DNA of 64,000 nt from Rhodobacterales bacterium HKCCE2091 (GTDB taxonomy: Bacteria; Pseudomonadota; Alphaproteobacteria; Rhodobacterales; Rhodobacteraceae): NCBI GenBank assembly GCA_015689685.1, contig WVSL01000003.1:248001-312000 (forward strand). Reading direction: 5' to 3'. The translations under genes were made by a program, and so were the position numbers. Below, one piece after another: positions 31,598 to 40,758 of the stretch (position 1 is the stretch's first letter; every line of letters begins with the position of its first letter). The notes beneath the pieces were generated by a model. That model did not search any database, was not told where the DNA came from, and saw only the letters and a program-made list of their open reading frames with translations.

Positions 31598-34318
31598 ATG
31601 GCGCGCAGCATTTCCTTCATCGCCGAGGGCGACGTCGATACCGAGATCACCATCACCGAGAACGCGGACGGCACCCTGACCTTCGACATCGCCGTGGTCG
31701 AGGGCGGGCTGATCGGCGACCTGCGGGCGGTGTTCTTCGATCTCCAGGGTGTCGACGCCTCCACCGGGACCTTCGCGGTGATGGGATCGGACGTGACCGA
31801 CGAGGGCTTCGAGGAGGAAGGGGTCGACTCGCTCGGCCGCGATGCCAGCGTGAAGGGCCAGGTCCTGAACGAGATGGGCGCGTTCGACGCCGGGCTCGAA
31901 TTCGGCACCTCGGGCATGGCCTGGGATGACATCCAGGAGACCAGCTTCACCCTGTTCTGGGACGGTGACGGCGACGGCACGTCCGACCTGACGCTCGACA
32001 TGCTCGACATGTCGGACTTCGCCCTGCGCTATACCTCGGTCGGCGAGGAAGGCGGCAGCCGCAACGCGTCGGCGAAGATCGGCGACCAGGCCGGGACCGT
32101 GGCGCAGGACGACGCCATCGACATCTGCGAGGACGAGATCGGCAGCCATGACCTGGTCGCGAATGACGGCACCGCCGCCGGCCTTGCCGTGACCGGCATC
32201 CGGCTGGACGGCGACACCGGCTTCACCGCGCTGCCGGGCGGCGGTTTCACCCTGACGGATGCGGCCGGCATCTCGGTAGAGGTCACGCTGTCGCCCGACG
32301 GCACCGCGATCGTCGACGCGACCGGTGCGGAAGCGCTGGAGGCAGGCGAGACCGCCGTCTTCACCTTCGACTACCAGACCACTGCCGCGGATGGCTCCAC
32401 CGCCACAGCGACCGTCACCATCTCGGTCTGCGGCGAGGCCGACAACACGCCGCCGACGATCACCGTGTCGGACGACAGCGGCTTCGTCTGCGAAGACGAC
32501 GCGCCCGGCACGCTCACCGACAGCGGCACGATCCTGTTCGAGGACGCGGATGCCGGCGACAGCCACGGCGTCACCTCGGGCTTCGCCGGGTCCACACACG
32601 GCAGCCAGCTCGGCACCCTGACGGCGGTCCTGACCGCGGCGGGCGAGGTCACCTGGAGCTTCGAGGTCGACGCCGCGGCGGTGCAGTTCCTGAACGCGGG
32701 CGAGACCATCATCGAGAGCTACGAGATCACCATCGACGACGGAAACGGCGGCAGCGTCACCGAAACCGTGGAGGTCGTGATCTGCGGCGAGAACGACGTG
32801 CCGACCGTCTCGGGCGACACCGCCGGAGGCGTCGACGAGGATGGCGTCGACGCGCCGACCACCGTGACCGGGCAGCTTTCGGTCGAAGACCCGGACGCGG
32901 GCGACACCCATACCTGGGACGTCACCGGCGGCGGCACCGGCACCTACGGAACGCTGAGCGTCGACGAGGACGGAACCTGGACCTACACGCTCGATAACGA
33001 CAGCGGGACCGTGCAGGCGCTGGACGATCTCGACGAGGTGACCGAGACCTTCGAGGTCACCGTCACCGACGGGTCCGGCGAAACCGCCACCGAAACCGTC
33101 ACCATCACGGTGACCGGAACCACCGACGACACCCCGCCCGACTACGAGGGCGGCGACACCGACGATGTCTACTACGGCGAGCAGGGCGATACCGTTGTCG
33201 AGGGCAATGGCGGCAACGATTACCTCGATGGCGACGCCGAGGAGCTGTCGGTCTACGGCTCCGACTTCGGCACCGACGCGGTGATCTTCGACGAGACCGG
33301 CGAGGACTTTCTGCCGTTCGATCTCTACGAGTTCGGCAACGACACCATCGACGGCGGCGCCGACAACGACAGCGTCGCGGGCGACGCGGCGGTGTTCTAC
33401 GCCGAGGACTTCGGCAGCGGCGTGTTCGTCACGACCGGCGACGACAGCGTCTCGGGTGGTGAGGGCGACGACTACGTGCAGGGCGAAGGCGTGTTCTCCG
33501 ACACCTTCGCCGAGGGTTTCGGCGTGGTCGACGTCACCCTCGGAAGCGACAACGTCGACGGCGGTGGCGGAACCGACGAGGCCACCGGCGATGCCGAGGT
33601 GATGACCTCGACCGCAGCGGACGGCGGTGTCGCGGCCCAGACCGGCGGCGACGACACGGTGACGGGCGGTGACGGGTCCGACGGTGTCTACGGCGACGCG
33701 GTGTCGATGGACGCCTTCGGCAATGCCATCCTCGGCGAAGGCGGCGGAACCGGCGGCGGGCTCGCCACCGTCGCGGGCGGGAACGACGTGGTGTCCGGCG
33801 GCTTCGGGGACGACGTGGTCTACGGCGACGCCGCCTATTCCGGTGCCTACGGCGACGACAGCGGTTCCGCCCCGGTGGTCGCGGCAATCGTGGGCGGCGA
33901 CGACATGGTGTCCGGCGGCGCGGGCAACGACATCCTGTTCGGCGACTTCGGGTCCGCCACCTCCTTCGGCATCGGTTCGGCCGAGATCGTTGGCGGCAAT
34001 GACACCATCGCGGGCGGCACCGGCGACGACGAAATGTGGGGCGACTGGGAATTCGGCGGCGGCGACGGCACCCTGCTGACCGGCGCGGACACCTTCGTGT
34101 TCGAGGCCGACAGCGGGCTCGACACGATCCACGACTTCGAGGTCGGGACCGATACCATCGACGTCAGCGCGCTCGGCATCACCGACTTCTCGCAGCTTGC
34201 GATCAGCTACGCGGGCGGGGACGCGGTGATCGACTTCGACGGCACCCCGGATGACACCGACGAGGTGACGCTCGTCGGTGTTTCGTCCCTCACGGCGGAC
34301 GATTTCCTCTACGCCTGA
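31598..34318 (+). CDS. Secreted acidic VCBS/RTX-type calcium-binding protein
   Basis: 906 residues, very acidic. Residues about 1-160 are a unique N-terminal domain starting MARSISFIAEGDVDTEITI; about 165-510 hold three or four VCBS/cadherin-like repeats (for example TVTGQLSVEDPDAGDTHTW); about 520-860 hold RTX-type GGxGxDxxxGD repeats with an unusually long period of 35-45 residues. The C-terminus (TFVFEADSGLDTIHDFEVGT then DTIDVSALG) is the usual end of type I secretion substrates. Four Cys occur (in DICEDE, SVCGEA, FVCEDD, VICGEN), rare in such proteins. No secretion genes are adjacent. Role (adhesin or matrix protein) is inferred. Confidence 0.85.
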   Translation: MARSISFIAEGDVDTEITITENADGTLTFDIAVVEGGLIGDLRAVFFDLQGVDASTGTFAVMGSDVTDEGFEEEGVDSLGRDASVKGQVLNEMGAFDAGLEFGTSGMAWDDIQETSFTLFWDGDGDGTSDLTLDMLDMSDFALRYTSVGEEGGSRNASAKIGDQAGTVAQDDAIDICEDEIGSHDLVANDGTAAGLAVTGIRLDGDTGFTALPGGGFTLTDAAGISVEVTLSPDGTAIVDATGAEALEAGETAVFTFDYQTTAADGSTATATVTISVCGEADNTPPTITVSDDSGFVCEDDAPGTLTDSGTILFEDADAGDSHGVTSGFAGSTHGSQLGTLTAVLTAAGEVTWSFEVDAAAVQFLNAGETIIESYEITIDDGNGGSVTETVEVVICGENDVPTVSGDTAGGVDEDGVDAPTTVTGQLSVEDPDAGDTHTWDVTGGGTGTYGTLSVDEDGTWTYTLDNDSGTVQALDDLDEVTETFEVTVTDGSGETATETVTITVTGTTDDTPPDYEGGDTDDVYYGEQGDTVVEGNGGNDYLDGDAEELSVYGSDFGTDAVIFDETGEDFLPFDLYEFGNDTIDGGADNDSVAGDAAVFYAEDFGSGVFVTTGDDSVSGGEGDDYVQGEGVFSDTFAEGFGVVDVTLGSDNVDGGGGTDEATGDAEVMTSTAADGGVAAQTGGDDTVTGGDGSDGVYGDAVSMDAFGNAILGEGGGTGGGLATVAGGNDVVSGGFGDDVVYGDAAYSGAYGDDSGSAPVVAAIVGGDDMVSGGAGNDILFGDFGSATSFGIGSAEIVGGNDTIAGGTGDDEMWGDWEFGGGDGTLLTGADTFVFEADSGLDTIHDFEVGTDTIDVSALGITDFSQLAISYAGGDAVIDFDGTPDDTDEVTLVGVSSLTADDFLYA

Positions 34319-34354
34319 GCGATCACCAGCCCGCGCCGCGATCCCCGGCGCGGG

Positions 34355-35365
34355 TCACGCCCCGTCCAGCACCTCCCAGGCGCGGGCGGTGAAGCGGTCG
34401 GCGAGCGGCCCGTAGCGCGCGGCCTCCGGATCCGCCGCCTGCCCGGCCCGCGCGCGGTCCGCGATACCGACGAAGATCACGGCGAAGCGGAACAGCGCGA
34501 AGGCGACGTGGAACGGGCGCGGCGCGGGCGTTCCGGGCCGCGCGGCGAGGTAGCGGTCGACGAAGGCGGCCTCGTCCGGCAGGCCGAGCGCGGCGCGATC
34601 GAGCCCGAGGATGCCGCCGTATTCGTCGGGCGCCGAGTGCCACGGGATGCAGCAGAACCCGACATCGGCAAGCGGATGGCCGATGGTCGACAATTCCCAG
34701 TCCAGCACCGCGACGACGCGCGGCTCCGTCGGGTGGAACATCAGGTTGCCGACCCGGAAATCGCCGTGGGCGATGGCCTCCTGCCCGTCGTCGGGCGGCT
34801 GGTGGGCATCGAGCCAGTCGCGCAGGCGCAGGAGGTCGGGCGCCCCCCCGCCCTCGGAGCCTTCGAGCGCCCTGCCCCACCTGCGGACCTGGCGGGCGAA
34901 ATAGTCGCCGGGGCGGCCGAACTCGCCGAGGCCCGCGGCACGGAAATCGACCGAGTGCAGGGCGGCGAGCGTTTCGGCCATCGACATGTACATCGCCGTC
35001 CGGTCGCCCGGATCCGCACCCGGCAGGTCCGCGGTCTGGAACACCCGACCCGGCACCTCCTCCATCAGGTAGAACGGCGTGCCGAGGAGCGCGGGGTCGT
35101 CGTGGTAGAGGATCATCTCCGGCACCGGCAAGCCGCTGTCCGCCAGCGCGGCCTGCACGCGGTATTCCCGGTCGACGGCATGGGCGCCCGGCAGCAGGTC
35201 CCCCGGCGGCTGCTTGCGCAGGATCATCCTCCGGCCGCCGTGGGCGACGCGGAAGGTCGGGTTCGACTGGCCGCCGCCGATGCGGGACACCGCCGTCTTT
35301 CCCGCGCCGAACTCGGCCGCCAGGAACCCCGCCAGCGCGGCCTCGTCCAGCGCCTGCGCGGTCAT
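34355..35365 (-). CDS. APH-family kinase, probable 4-hydroxyacyl-CoA phosphotransferase (LvaA/ACAD10-11 kinase-like)
   Basis: 336 residues with the aminoglycoside-phosphotransferase fold: GGGQSNPTF loop, RMILRKQP Lys, catalytic [14 protein letters not shown] and metal-binding [20 protein letters not shown]. This subgroup is the one fused to acyl-CoA dehydrogenase in ACAD10/11 and encoded as LvaA in levulinate operons. Its operon partners are CoA ligase, acyl-CoA dehydrogenase and SDR. Inferred reaction: ATP-dependent phosphorylation of the 4-hydroxyl of an acyl-CoA. ATG 35365 overlaps the ligase stop by 4 nt. No LvaB-like small gene is present. Confidence 0.82.
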   Translation of the reverse strand: MTAQALDEAALAGFLAAEFGAGKTAVSRIGGGQSNPTFRVAHGGRRMILRKQPPGDLLPGAHAVDREYRVQAALADSGLPVPEMILYHDDPALLGTPFYLMEEVPGRVFQTADLPGADPGDRTAMYMSMAETLAALHSVDFRAAGLGEFGRPGDYFARQVRRWGRALEGSEGGGAPDLLRLRDWLDAHQPPDDGQEAIAHGDFRVGNLMFHPTEPRVVAVLDWELSTIGHPLADVGFCCIPWHSAPDEYGGILGLDRAALGLPDEAAFVDRYLAARPGTPAPRPFHVAFALFRFAVIFVGIADRARAGQAADPEAARYGPLADRFTARAWEVLDGA

Positions 35366-36960
35366 TCCCCGGCCTCCGCCGCCGCGCGGGCGCTTTCTCT
35401 CAGCACGAACTTCTGGATCTTGCCGGTGGCGGTCTTGGGAAGTTCGCGGAACTCCCAGTAGCGGGGGATCTTGAACCCGGCCAACCGCTCGCGGCAATGG
35501 GCCTCCAGGGCCTCCGGTGCCGGGTCGGAGCCCGGGCGAAGCTCCACGAAGGCCATCAGCGTCTCGCCCCATTTCGGATCCGGTCGCGCGACAACGGCGG
35601 CCATCAGCACGTCGGGATGGGCGTGGAGCGCGCTTTCGACCTCCAGGCTCGACACGTTCTCGCCGCCGGTGATGATGACGTCCTTGGCCCGGTCCCTGAC
35701 CTCGATATCCCCGCCGGGATGCACCACCGCGAGATCTCCGGTGTGGTAGACCCCGCCGGCGAAGGCGGCTTCGGTGGCCGCGGCGTCGCCGTAGTAGCCC
35801 GCCGTCAGCGTGTTGCCCGACAGCACGATTTCCCCGACCGAAACGCCGTCCGCAGGCACCGGCGCGCCGGCATCGTCGATCACCGCGATCCGGTTCGCGG
35901 TCGCGTGCCGAATACCCTGCCGCGCCAGGAGCCGCGCCTTTTCCCCCGGCTCCGGGTCCTGCCCCGGCGCGATTTCCTTCAGCGACGCGGGACCGTAGCT
36001 TTCGGTCAGGCCGTAGAGGTGCAGGAAATCGAAGCCGAGCGCCTCCATCCGACGGATCAGCGTTTCGGTCGGCGCCGCGCCGCCCGAGGCCACGGTCACC
36101 CGCCCCCCGGGCCGGAAATCCGCCGCGCGCGGATCGTTCAGGAGCATGTAGAGCACCACCGGCGCGCAGCTCATGTGGGTGATCCCCGCGGTGTCGAGCG
36201 CGTCGAAGATCGCGGCGGGTTCGACCCGGTCGAGGCAGACATGGACACCGCCCGCCGCCGTCACCGCCCATGTGTGGCACCAGCCGTTGCAATGGAACAT
36301 CGGCAGCGTCCAGAGGTAGGAGGTATCGCGCGACAGCTTCAGCGTGATGACGTTGCCGAGCGCGTTCAGAGCCGCGCCGCGATGGGTCAGCACCGCGCCC
36401 TTGGGGTTGCCGGTGGTGCCCGAGGTGTAGTTGAGCGCGATCGGCTGCCACTCGTCGGTCACGGCGGCGGTCAGGTCGAACGGCGCGGGGTCCGGCCCGG
36501 ACAGAAGTGCCATCGTGTCCTCGCCGAAGGTTTCGCAGGGCACGCCCGCCTTCTCCGCCGCGCTGCGCGCCACTTCGGCCGAGGTCGGGTCCGCAAGCAG
36601 GAGCCGGCTTTCGGAATGACCGAGGATCCAGCCGACCGCGGCGGCGTCGAGGCGCGTGTTGACCGAGTTCAGCACCGCGCCGAGCGCGGGGACCGCGTAA
36701 TGCGCCGCCAGCATCTCGGGCCGGTTCGGGCACATCACCGACACCACGTCGCCGGGCCCGATCCCGCGCGCGGTCAGGGCGGCGGCAAGACGGCCGACGA
36801 CGGCTCCGAACTCCGCCCATGTGAGCCTCGTGTCACGCCAGATGACCGCGGTCTCGTCGGCGAAGGACGCCACCGCGCGGTCGAGGAAGTCGAGCGGCGT
36901 CAGGGGCCGGAAGTTGGCGGGCCGAGGGGCGAGGTGCGGTTCGTCACGCATCGGCGGCAT
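35362..36960 (-). CDS. AMP-forming acyl-CoA synthetase
   Basis: 532 residues. [12 protein letters not shown] (P-loop), [18 protein letters not shown], and the C-terminal catalytic Lys in [13 protein letters not shown] are all intact. An in-frame ATG four codons in is also possible. Overlaps the upstream dehydrogenase gene by 17 nt. In this operon it would activate the free (hydroxy)acid to its CoA ester before the kinase and dehydrogenase act. Confidence 0.9.
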   Translation of the reverse strand: MPPMRDEPHLAPRPANFRPLTPLDFLDRAVASFADETAVIWRDTRLTWAEFGAVVGRLAAALTARGIGPGDVVSVMCPNRPEMLAAHYAVPALGAVLNSVNTRLDAAAVGWILGHSESRLLLADPTSAEVARSAAEKAGVPCETFGEDTMALLSGPDPAPFDLTAAVTDEWQPIALNYTSGTTGNPKGAVLTHRGAALNALGNVITLKLSRDTSYLWTLPMFHCNGWCHTWAVTAAGGVHVCLDRVEPAAIFDALDTAGITHMSCAPVVLYMLLNDPRAADFRPGGRVTVASGGAAPTETLIRRMEALGFDFLHLYGLTESYGPASLKEIAPGQDPEPGEKARLLARQGIRHATANRIAVIDDAGAPVPADGVSVGEIVLSGNTLTAGYYGDAAATEAAFAGGVYHTGDLAVVHPGGDIEVRDRAKDVIITGGENVSSLEVESALHAHPDVLMAAVVARPDPKWGETLMAFVELRPGSDPAPEALEAHCRERLAGFKIPRYWEFRELPKTATGKIQKFVLRESARAAAEAGE

Positions 36961-38152
36961 CCCATGACCAGAAGTCGCGGCCGAGCTGGCCCAGGTGCCG
37001 GTTCAGGAGCATCTTGTGAACCTCGTCGGCCCCGTCCACGAGCCGCGCCTGCCGCGCGTAGCGGTATATCCATTCCAGCACCGTGTCCTGCGAATAGCCC
37101 CGCGCACCGTTGACCTGGATCGCGGTATCGGCAGCGGCGTGCAGGAGGTTCGCGACGTGGATCTTGGCCATCGACACTTCCTTCTGCGCGAAACCGCCGC
37201 GGTCGATCTCCCACGCCGCCTTCATCACGAGAAGCCGGCCGATCTCGATCCGCATGGCGAGGTCGCCGATCATCAGCTGGATCGACTCCCGGTCGGCGAG
37301 CCTGGTGCCGAAGCCCTCCCGGGTGTTGGCATACTCCGTCGCGATCTCGACGCAGCGTTTCGCCAGCCCGAGCCAGCGCATGCAATGGGTCAGACGCGCG
37401 GGCCCGAGCCGGGTCTGCACGACCTTCAGGCCGCGGCCTTCCTCCAGGAGGATGTTGCGGTGCGGGATGCGCAGACCGTCGAACACGATCTCGCAATGGC
37501 CGCCATGTTCCTCCGGCCCCATGATCGGGATCCGGCGTTCGATCCGCCAGCCGGGATCGTCGCGGTGGAACAGAAAACAGGTATGGCCCCGCCGCGCGTC
37601 GTCGGACGTGCGGGCGAGCACCATGAACACCTCCGCCCCCTCGGCACCGGTGATGAACCACTTGCGGCCCGTCACCACCCAGTCGTCGCCGTCCCGCACC
37701 GCGCGGGTCCGCATCATGCCGGGATCGGACCCGCCGCCGGGATGGGGTTCGGTCATGGCGAAGGCCGACCGCACGGCGCCCGAAACGATCGGGGCGAGGA
37801 ACTCGGCCTTCTGCGCCCCGGTCCCGAGCGCCTCCAGCACCATCATGTTGCCGTCGTCGGGCGCGGCGGAGTTGAACACCACGGGCCCGAAGATCGAGCG
37901 GTTCATCTCCTCGTAGCAGACCGCCATCCCGATCTTGCCGAGCCCGCCGCCCCCGGTCTCGGGCTTCAGTTGGAGGCACCATAGCCCCTCGGCCTTCGCC
38001 TGCGCGCGAAGCTCGACGAGCGCGGTGTCGCCGATGTTGCCGTGGCCGTCCCACGTCGCGCGGTCGGCCTCGACGGGCAGGATCCGGGTCTCGACGAAAG
38101 TGGCGATGCGGGCGCACAGCGCCTCGACGTCGGGGGAAATGGTGAAATCCAT
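36944..38152 (-). CDS. Acyl-CoA dehydrogenase family protein (ACAD10/11, LvaC-like)
   Basis: 402 residues. FAMTEPHPGGGSDPGMMRT FAD/substrate loop, GRKWFITGAEGAEVFMVLAR, and C-terminal YRYARQARLVDGADEVHKML, the end typical of the ACAD10/11 group. ATG 38152 is 5 nt from the upstream SDR stop. Known relatives convert 4-phosphohydroxyacyl-CoA to enoyl-CoA with loss of phosphate, matching the adjacent kinase. Ordinary acyl-CoA dehydrogenation is the alternative. Confidence 0.87.
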   Translation of the reverse strand: MDFTISPDVEALCARIATFVETRILPVEADRATWDGHGNIGDTALVELRAQAKAEGLWCLQLKPETGGGGLGKIGMAVCYEEMNRSIFGPVVFNSAAPDDGNMMVLEALGTGAQKAEFLAPIVSGAVRSAFAMTEPHPGGGSDPGMMRTRAVRDGDDWVVTGRKWFITGAEGAEVFMVLARTSDDARRGHTCFLFHRDDPGWRIERRIPIMGPEEHGGHCEIVFDGLRIPHRNILLEEGRGLKVVQTRLGPARLTHCMRWLGLAKRCVEIATEYANTREGFGTRLADRESIQLMIGDLAMRIEIGRLLVMKAAWEIDRGGFAQKEVSMAKIHVANLLHAAADTAIQVNGARGYSQDTVLEWIYRYARQARLVDGADEVHKMLLNRHLGQLGRDFWSWDAADA

Positions 38153-38157
38153 ATCTC

Positions 38158-38952
38158 TCACAGGCTCGAACAGAGGTGGCCGCCGTCGACGACGAGGGAA
38201 TGACCGGTCATGTAGGCCCCGGCGTCGGAGGCCAGCAGCAGGAGCGGGCCGTCGAGGTCGGACATGCGCCCGAGGCGCCGCTGCGGGATGCGCCGGACAA
38301 GCGCCTGGCCCGCCTCGGTCGCGAAGAACTCCGCGTTGATCGGCGTCTCGACGTAGCCGGGCGACAGCGCGTTGACCCGGACGCCGTGGCGCGCCCATTC
38401 GAGCGCGAGCGCTTTCGTCAGCTGCACCAGTGCCGCCTTGGCCGCCGCGTAGGCCGCGACGTGACCGGCGACGCGGTGGCCGAGGATCGAGGCGATGTTG
38501 ACGATGCTGCCGCCGCCGTCGTCGGCCATTCCACGCGCCGCGGCCCGGGCCACGGCGAAGGCGCCGGTCAGGTTGGTCCGGATCACGTCCTCGAAGGCGT
38601 CGAGCGGCAGGTCCATCGCGGCGCCGGTGCCGCTGATCCCGGCGTTGTTCACGAGGATGTCGAAGGGTTCGGCCATCGCCGCTTCGATCGAGGCGGCATC
38701 AGTCACGTCGAGAGCCACGCCCTGCGCCGAGCCGCCGCCATCCCGGATCGCCTTGGCCGCGGCCTCCACCTTGTCGAACCGGCGCGCGGCGAGCGTCACG
38801 TCGGCTCCCGCGGCGGCGAGGACCTGCGCGAAGTGCAGTCCGAGCCCGCCCGATGCCCCCGTCACGAGCGCGCGGCGGCCGGATAGATCGGTTCCGGCGC
38901 TCACGCCGCGCCGCCCGTCGATGCCATCTGACGTCCTCCCTGTTGCCGTCAT
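38158..38952 (-). CDS. Short-chain dehydrogenase/reductase (LvaD-position)
   Basis: 264 residues. TGASGGLGLHFAQ cofactor loop, NNAGISG, and catalytic Ser...Tyr/Lys in NIASILGHRVAG...YAAAKAAL. An alternative GTG start gives VSAGTDLSGRR, a common SDR beginning, about 17 residues in. First gene of the leftward kinase/ligase/dehydrogenase operon; likely oxidises the 3-hydroxyacyl-CoA produced downstream. Two CTACC-N4-GGTAG-type boxes lie upstream. Confidence 0.87.
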   Translation of the reverse strand: MTATGRTSDGIDGRRGVSAGTDLSGRRALVTGASGGLGLHFAQVLAAAGADVTLAARRFDKVEAAAKAIRDGGGSAQGVALDVTDAASIEAAMAEPFDILVNNAGISGTGAAMDLPLDAFEDVIRTNLTGAFAVARAAARGMADDGGGSIVNIASILGHRVAGHVAAYAAAKAALVQLTKALALEWARHGVRVNALSPGYVETPINAEFFATEAGQALVRRIPQRRLGRMSDLDGPLLLLASDAGAYMTGHSLVVDGGHLCSSL

Positions 38953-38997
38953 GCTATTCCCGGCCGGCCGCGTGTCAATCGCGCCGCCGACACTTGC

Positions 38998-39011
38998 CTA
39001 CCCTTCGGTAG
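38998..39011. promoter_or_regulatory. Island operator A: CTACC-N4-GGTAG
   Basis: Perfect 5-bp arms, spacer CTTC. 46 nt upstream of the SDR start at 38952, in the divergent region toward the TTT importer. Confidence 0.68.
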
Positions 39012-39113
39012 CGTAATTTCAAGCGGAATCCGCGAAATGCCAGGTCGCGGACGCCTTTCCGGCAGCAAAATCGAGCCCGGACACCACCGGTCGATCCAGA
39101 TTCGGGGTTGATT

Positions 39114-39129
39114 CCTACCCAAAAGTAGG
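39114..39129. promoter_or_regulatory. Island operator B: CCTACC-N4-AGTAGG
   Basis: Six-bp arms with one mismatch, spacer CAAA. 66 nt upstream of the TTT binding-protein start; directly after a TTGATT -35-like element (39108-39113). Confidence 0.65.
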
Positions 39130-39194
39130 CATGCTCCGATGCATCAGGCCGACCGGGGAGATCGGCCGGACGGATCAACCGGGAGGAAACGATC

Positions 39195-40178
39195 ATGAGC
39201 ACGAGAAGAGACCTTTTGCGCGGCGCGGCCGTCGCGGCGATCGCGGCACTGGCCGGCACGGGGGCCGCGACCGCGCAGGACTACCCGTCCGCGCCGGTGA
39301 CGATCATCGTCGGCTACTCGGCGGGCGGGCCGACCGACCTGATGGCGCGCTTCGTGGCGCAGGAACTGTCCGAGCTCTGGGGCCAGCCCGTGGTGGTGGA
39401 AAACCGCCCCGGCGCGTCCGGCACGCTGGCCGGCGACTACGTCGCGAACGCCGAGCCGGACGGCTACACGCTCCTGATGGGCAACAACGCGGCCCAGGGC
39501 ACCTACGAGCTTCTGAACCCCGACGACGCGCCCTACCGGACGCTGGAAGCGTTCGAGCCCGTGGCCCTGATCGGCCTCGCGCCGCTGGTGATGATCACGT
39601 CGAACAACGTGCCCGCCGAGAACCTCGAGGAATTCGTCGCTTGGGCCCGCGAACGGCCGGGCGAGGTCAACTACGCCTCCGCCGCCGTCGGATCGGCCAC
39701 GCAGCTCGCGACCGAGTTCCTGAGCCAGGTCGCCGGGCTCGACATGGAGATGATCGTCTACCAGGGCGCGGCGCCCGCGCTGCAATCCATCGTGGCGGGC
39801 GAGACCGACATGTACATGGGCGGCTTCTCCACCGTCTCGGGCCAGGTCGAGGCCGGGAATGCCCGCGCGCTCGGCGTCGCGGCGGACGACCGGATCGGCG
39901 TCGCGCCGGACCTGCCGACCTTCCGCGAGCAGGGCGTGGAACTGTCCTACGGGTCGTGGTTCGGGCTCGTCGCGCCGGCCGCCGTACCGGAGGAGATCCT
40001 GAACCAGATCAACGCGGACATTCTCCAGGTGCTCGACAACGACGATGCAACCCTGACGCTCCAGGATTACGGCTTCGTCGCCTCGCTCGGCGACCGGGAA
40101 AGCTTCCGCAGCATGCTGGAGACCCGGATCGCGAACGACGCGCAGCTGATCGAGACGGCTGGCATCACCACGAACTGA
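39195..40178 (+). CDS. Tripartite tricarboxylate transporter binding protein (TctC family)
   Basis: 327 residues. The signal peptide begins MSTRRDLLRGAA, a twin-arginine-like motif, cleaved near ATAQD. The Bug/TctC fold shows in VTIIVGYSAGGPTDLMARFV, VVVENRPGASG and AEPDGYTLLMGNN. GGGAGGAAAC ribosome site. Followed by TctB- and TctA-type genes. Ligand unknown; Bug proteins bind diverse carboxylates. Upstream operator B links it to the island regulon. Confidence 0.92.
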   Translation: MSTRRDLLRGAAVAAIAALAGTGAATAQDYPSAPVTIIVGYSAGGPTDLMARFVAQELSELWGQPVVVENRPGASGTLAGDYVANAEPDGYTLLMGNNAAQGTYELLNPDDAPYRTLEAFEPVALIGLAPLVMITSNNVPAENLEEFVAWARERPGEVNYASAAVGSATQLATEFLSQVAGLDMEMIVYQGAAPALQSIVAGETDMYMGGFSTVSGQVEAGNARALGVAADDRIGVAPDLPTFREQGVELSYGSWFGLVAPAAVPEEILNQINADILQVLDNDDATLTLQDYGFVASLGDRESFRSMLETRIANDAQLIETAGITTN

Positions 40179-40202
40179 GGCGAGCGAGGGACTTGCATCA
40201 GT

Positions 40203-40236
40203 GCGGCCCCCCGCGCCTTCATGGGCGGGGGGCCGC
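40203..40236 (+). repeat. Intercistronic hairpin between TctC- and TctB-type genes
   Basis: Perfect 12-bp stem GCGGCCCCCCGC (40203-40214) with 40225-40236. No T run; likely raises binding-protein expression over the membrane subunits. Confidence 0.7.
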
Positions 40237-40308
40237 GACACCCGCGGCGCCGGCGCGGCAGCCTGCGGTCGCCCGGTACAACCCGGACCGGGCCGGAACG
40301 GGGACATC

Positions 40309-40758
40309 ATGCTTTCACCACCCAGATCCGAACGGCTGATCGGCGGCGTCATCGCCATCATCGGTGCGCTCTACGTGCTTCAGACGCTCCTGTCCTACGA
40401 CCTCGGCACGCTCAGGCGGATGGGGCCCGGAATGTTCCCGTTGTTTCTCGGCATCGCTCTGACGGCGATCGGGGCCGCCATCGCGATCCTTGCCCCCGAC
40501 CGCGAGCGGGAGCTTCCCGACTTCGCGCCCCGAACGGCGGGTTTCGTCCTCGGCGGCGTCGTCGCCTTCGCGGTCCTGGTCGGGTGGTTCGGGCTTGCGC
40601 CGGCCGTCGTCGGCTGCGTCCTGGTCGCCTCGCTGGCCGAACGGCCGCCCCGGTTCCTCGGCGCGCTCGCCGTCGCGGGCGTCCTGTGCGTCGCGGCCTG
40701 GGCGATCTTCAAGGTCGGACTCGGCCTCGCCATCCCCATGCTGCGCTGGCCGTTCTGA
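40309..40758 (+). CDS. Tripartite tricarboxylate transporter small permease (TctB family)
   Basis: 149 residues with four hydrophobic segments (about 10-28, 40-60, 78-100, 110-140) and the RRMGPGMFPLFLGIALTAIGA pattern of TctB (shown: RRMGPGMFPLFLG). ATG 40309 lies after GGAACGGGGAC; a longer frame would begin inside the hairpin. The stop overlaps the TctA-type start by one base. Confidence 0.9.
   Translation: MLSPPRSERLIGGVIAIIGALYVLQTLLSYDLGTLRRMGPGMFPLFLGIALTAIGAAIAILAPDRERELPDFAPRTAGFVLGGVVAFAVLVGWFGLAPAVVGCVLVASLAERPPRFLGALAVAGVLCVAAWAIFKVGLGLAIPMLRWPF

Noticed and set aside
31415-34132. A 905-codon open frame on the minus strand antisense to the RTX-like gene
   Set aside because: It mirrors the Gly/Asp-rich codons of the forward gene, has no recognisable domain and no ribosome site. 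The forward frame shows VCBS and RTX motifs and a type I secretion-like end.
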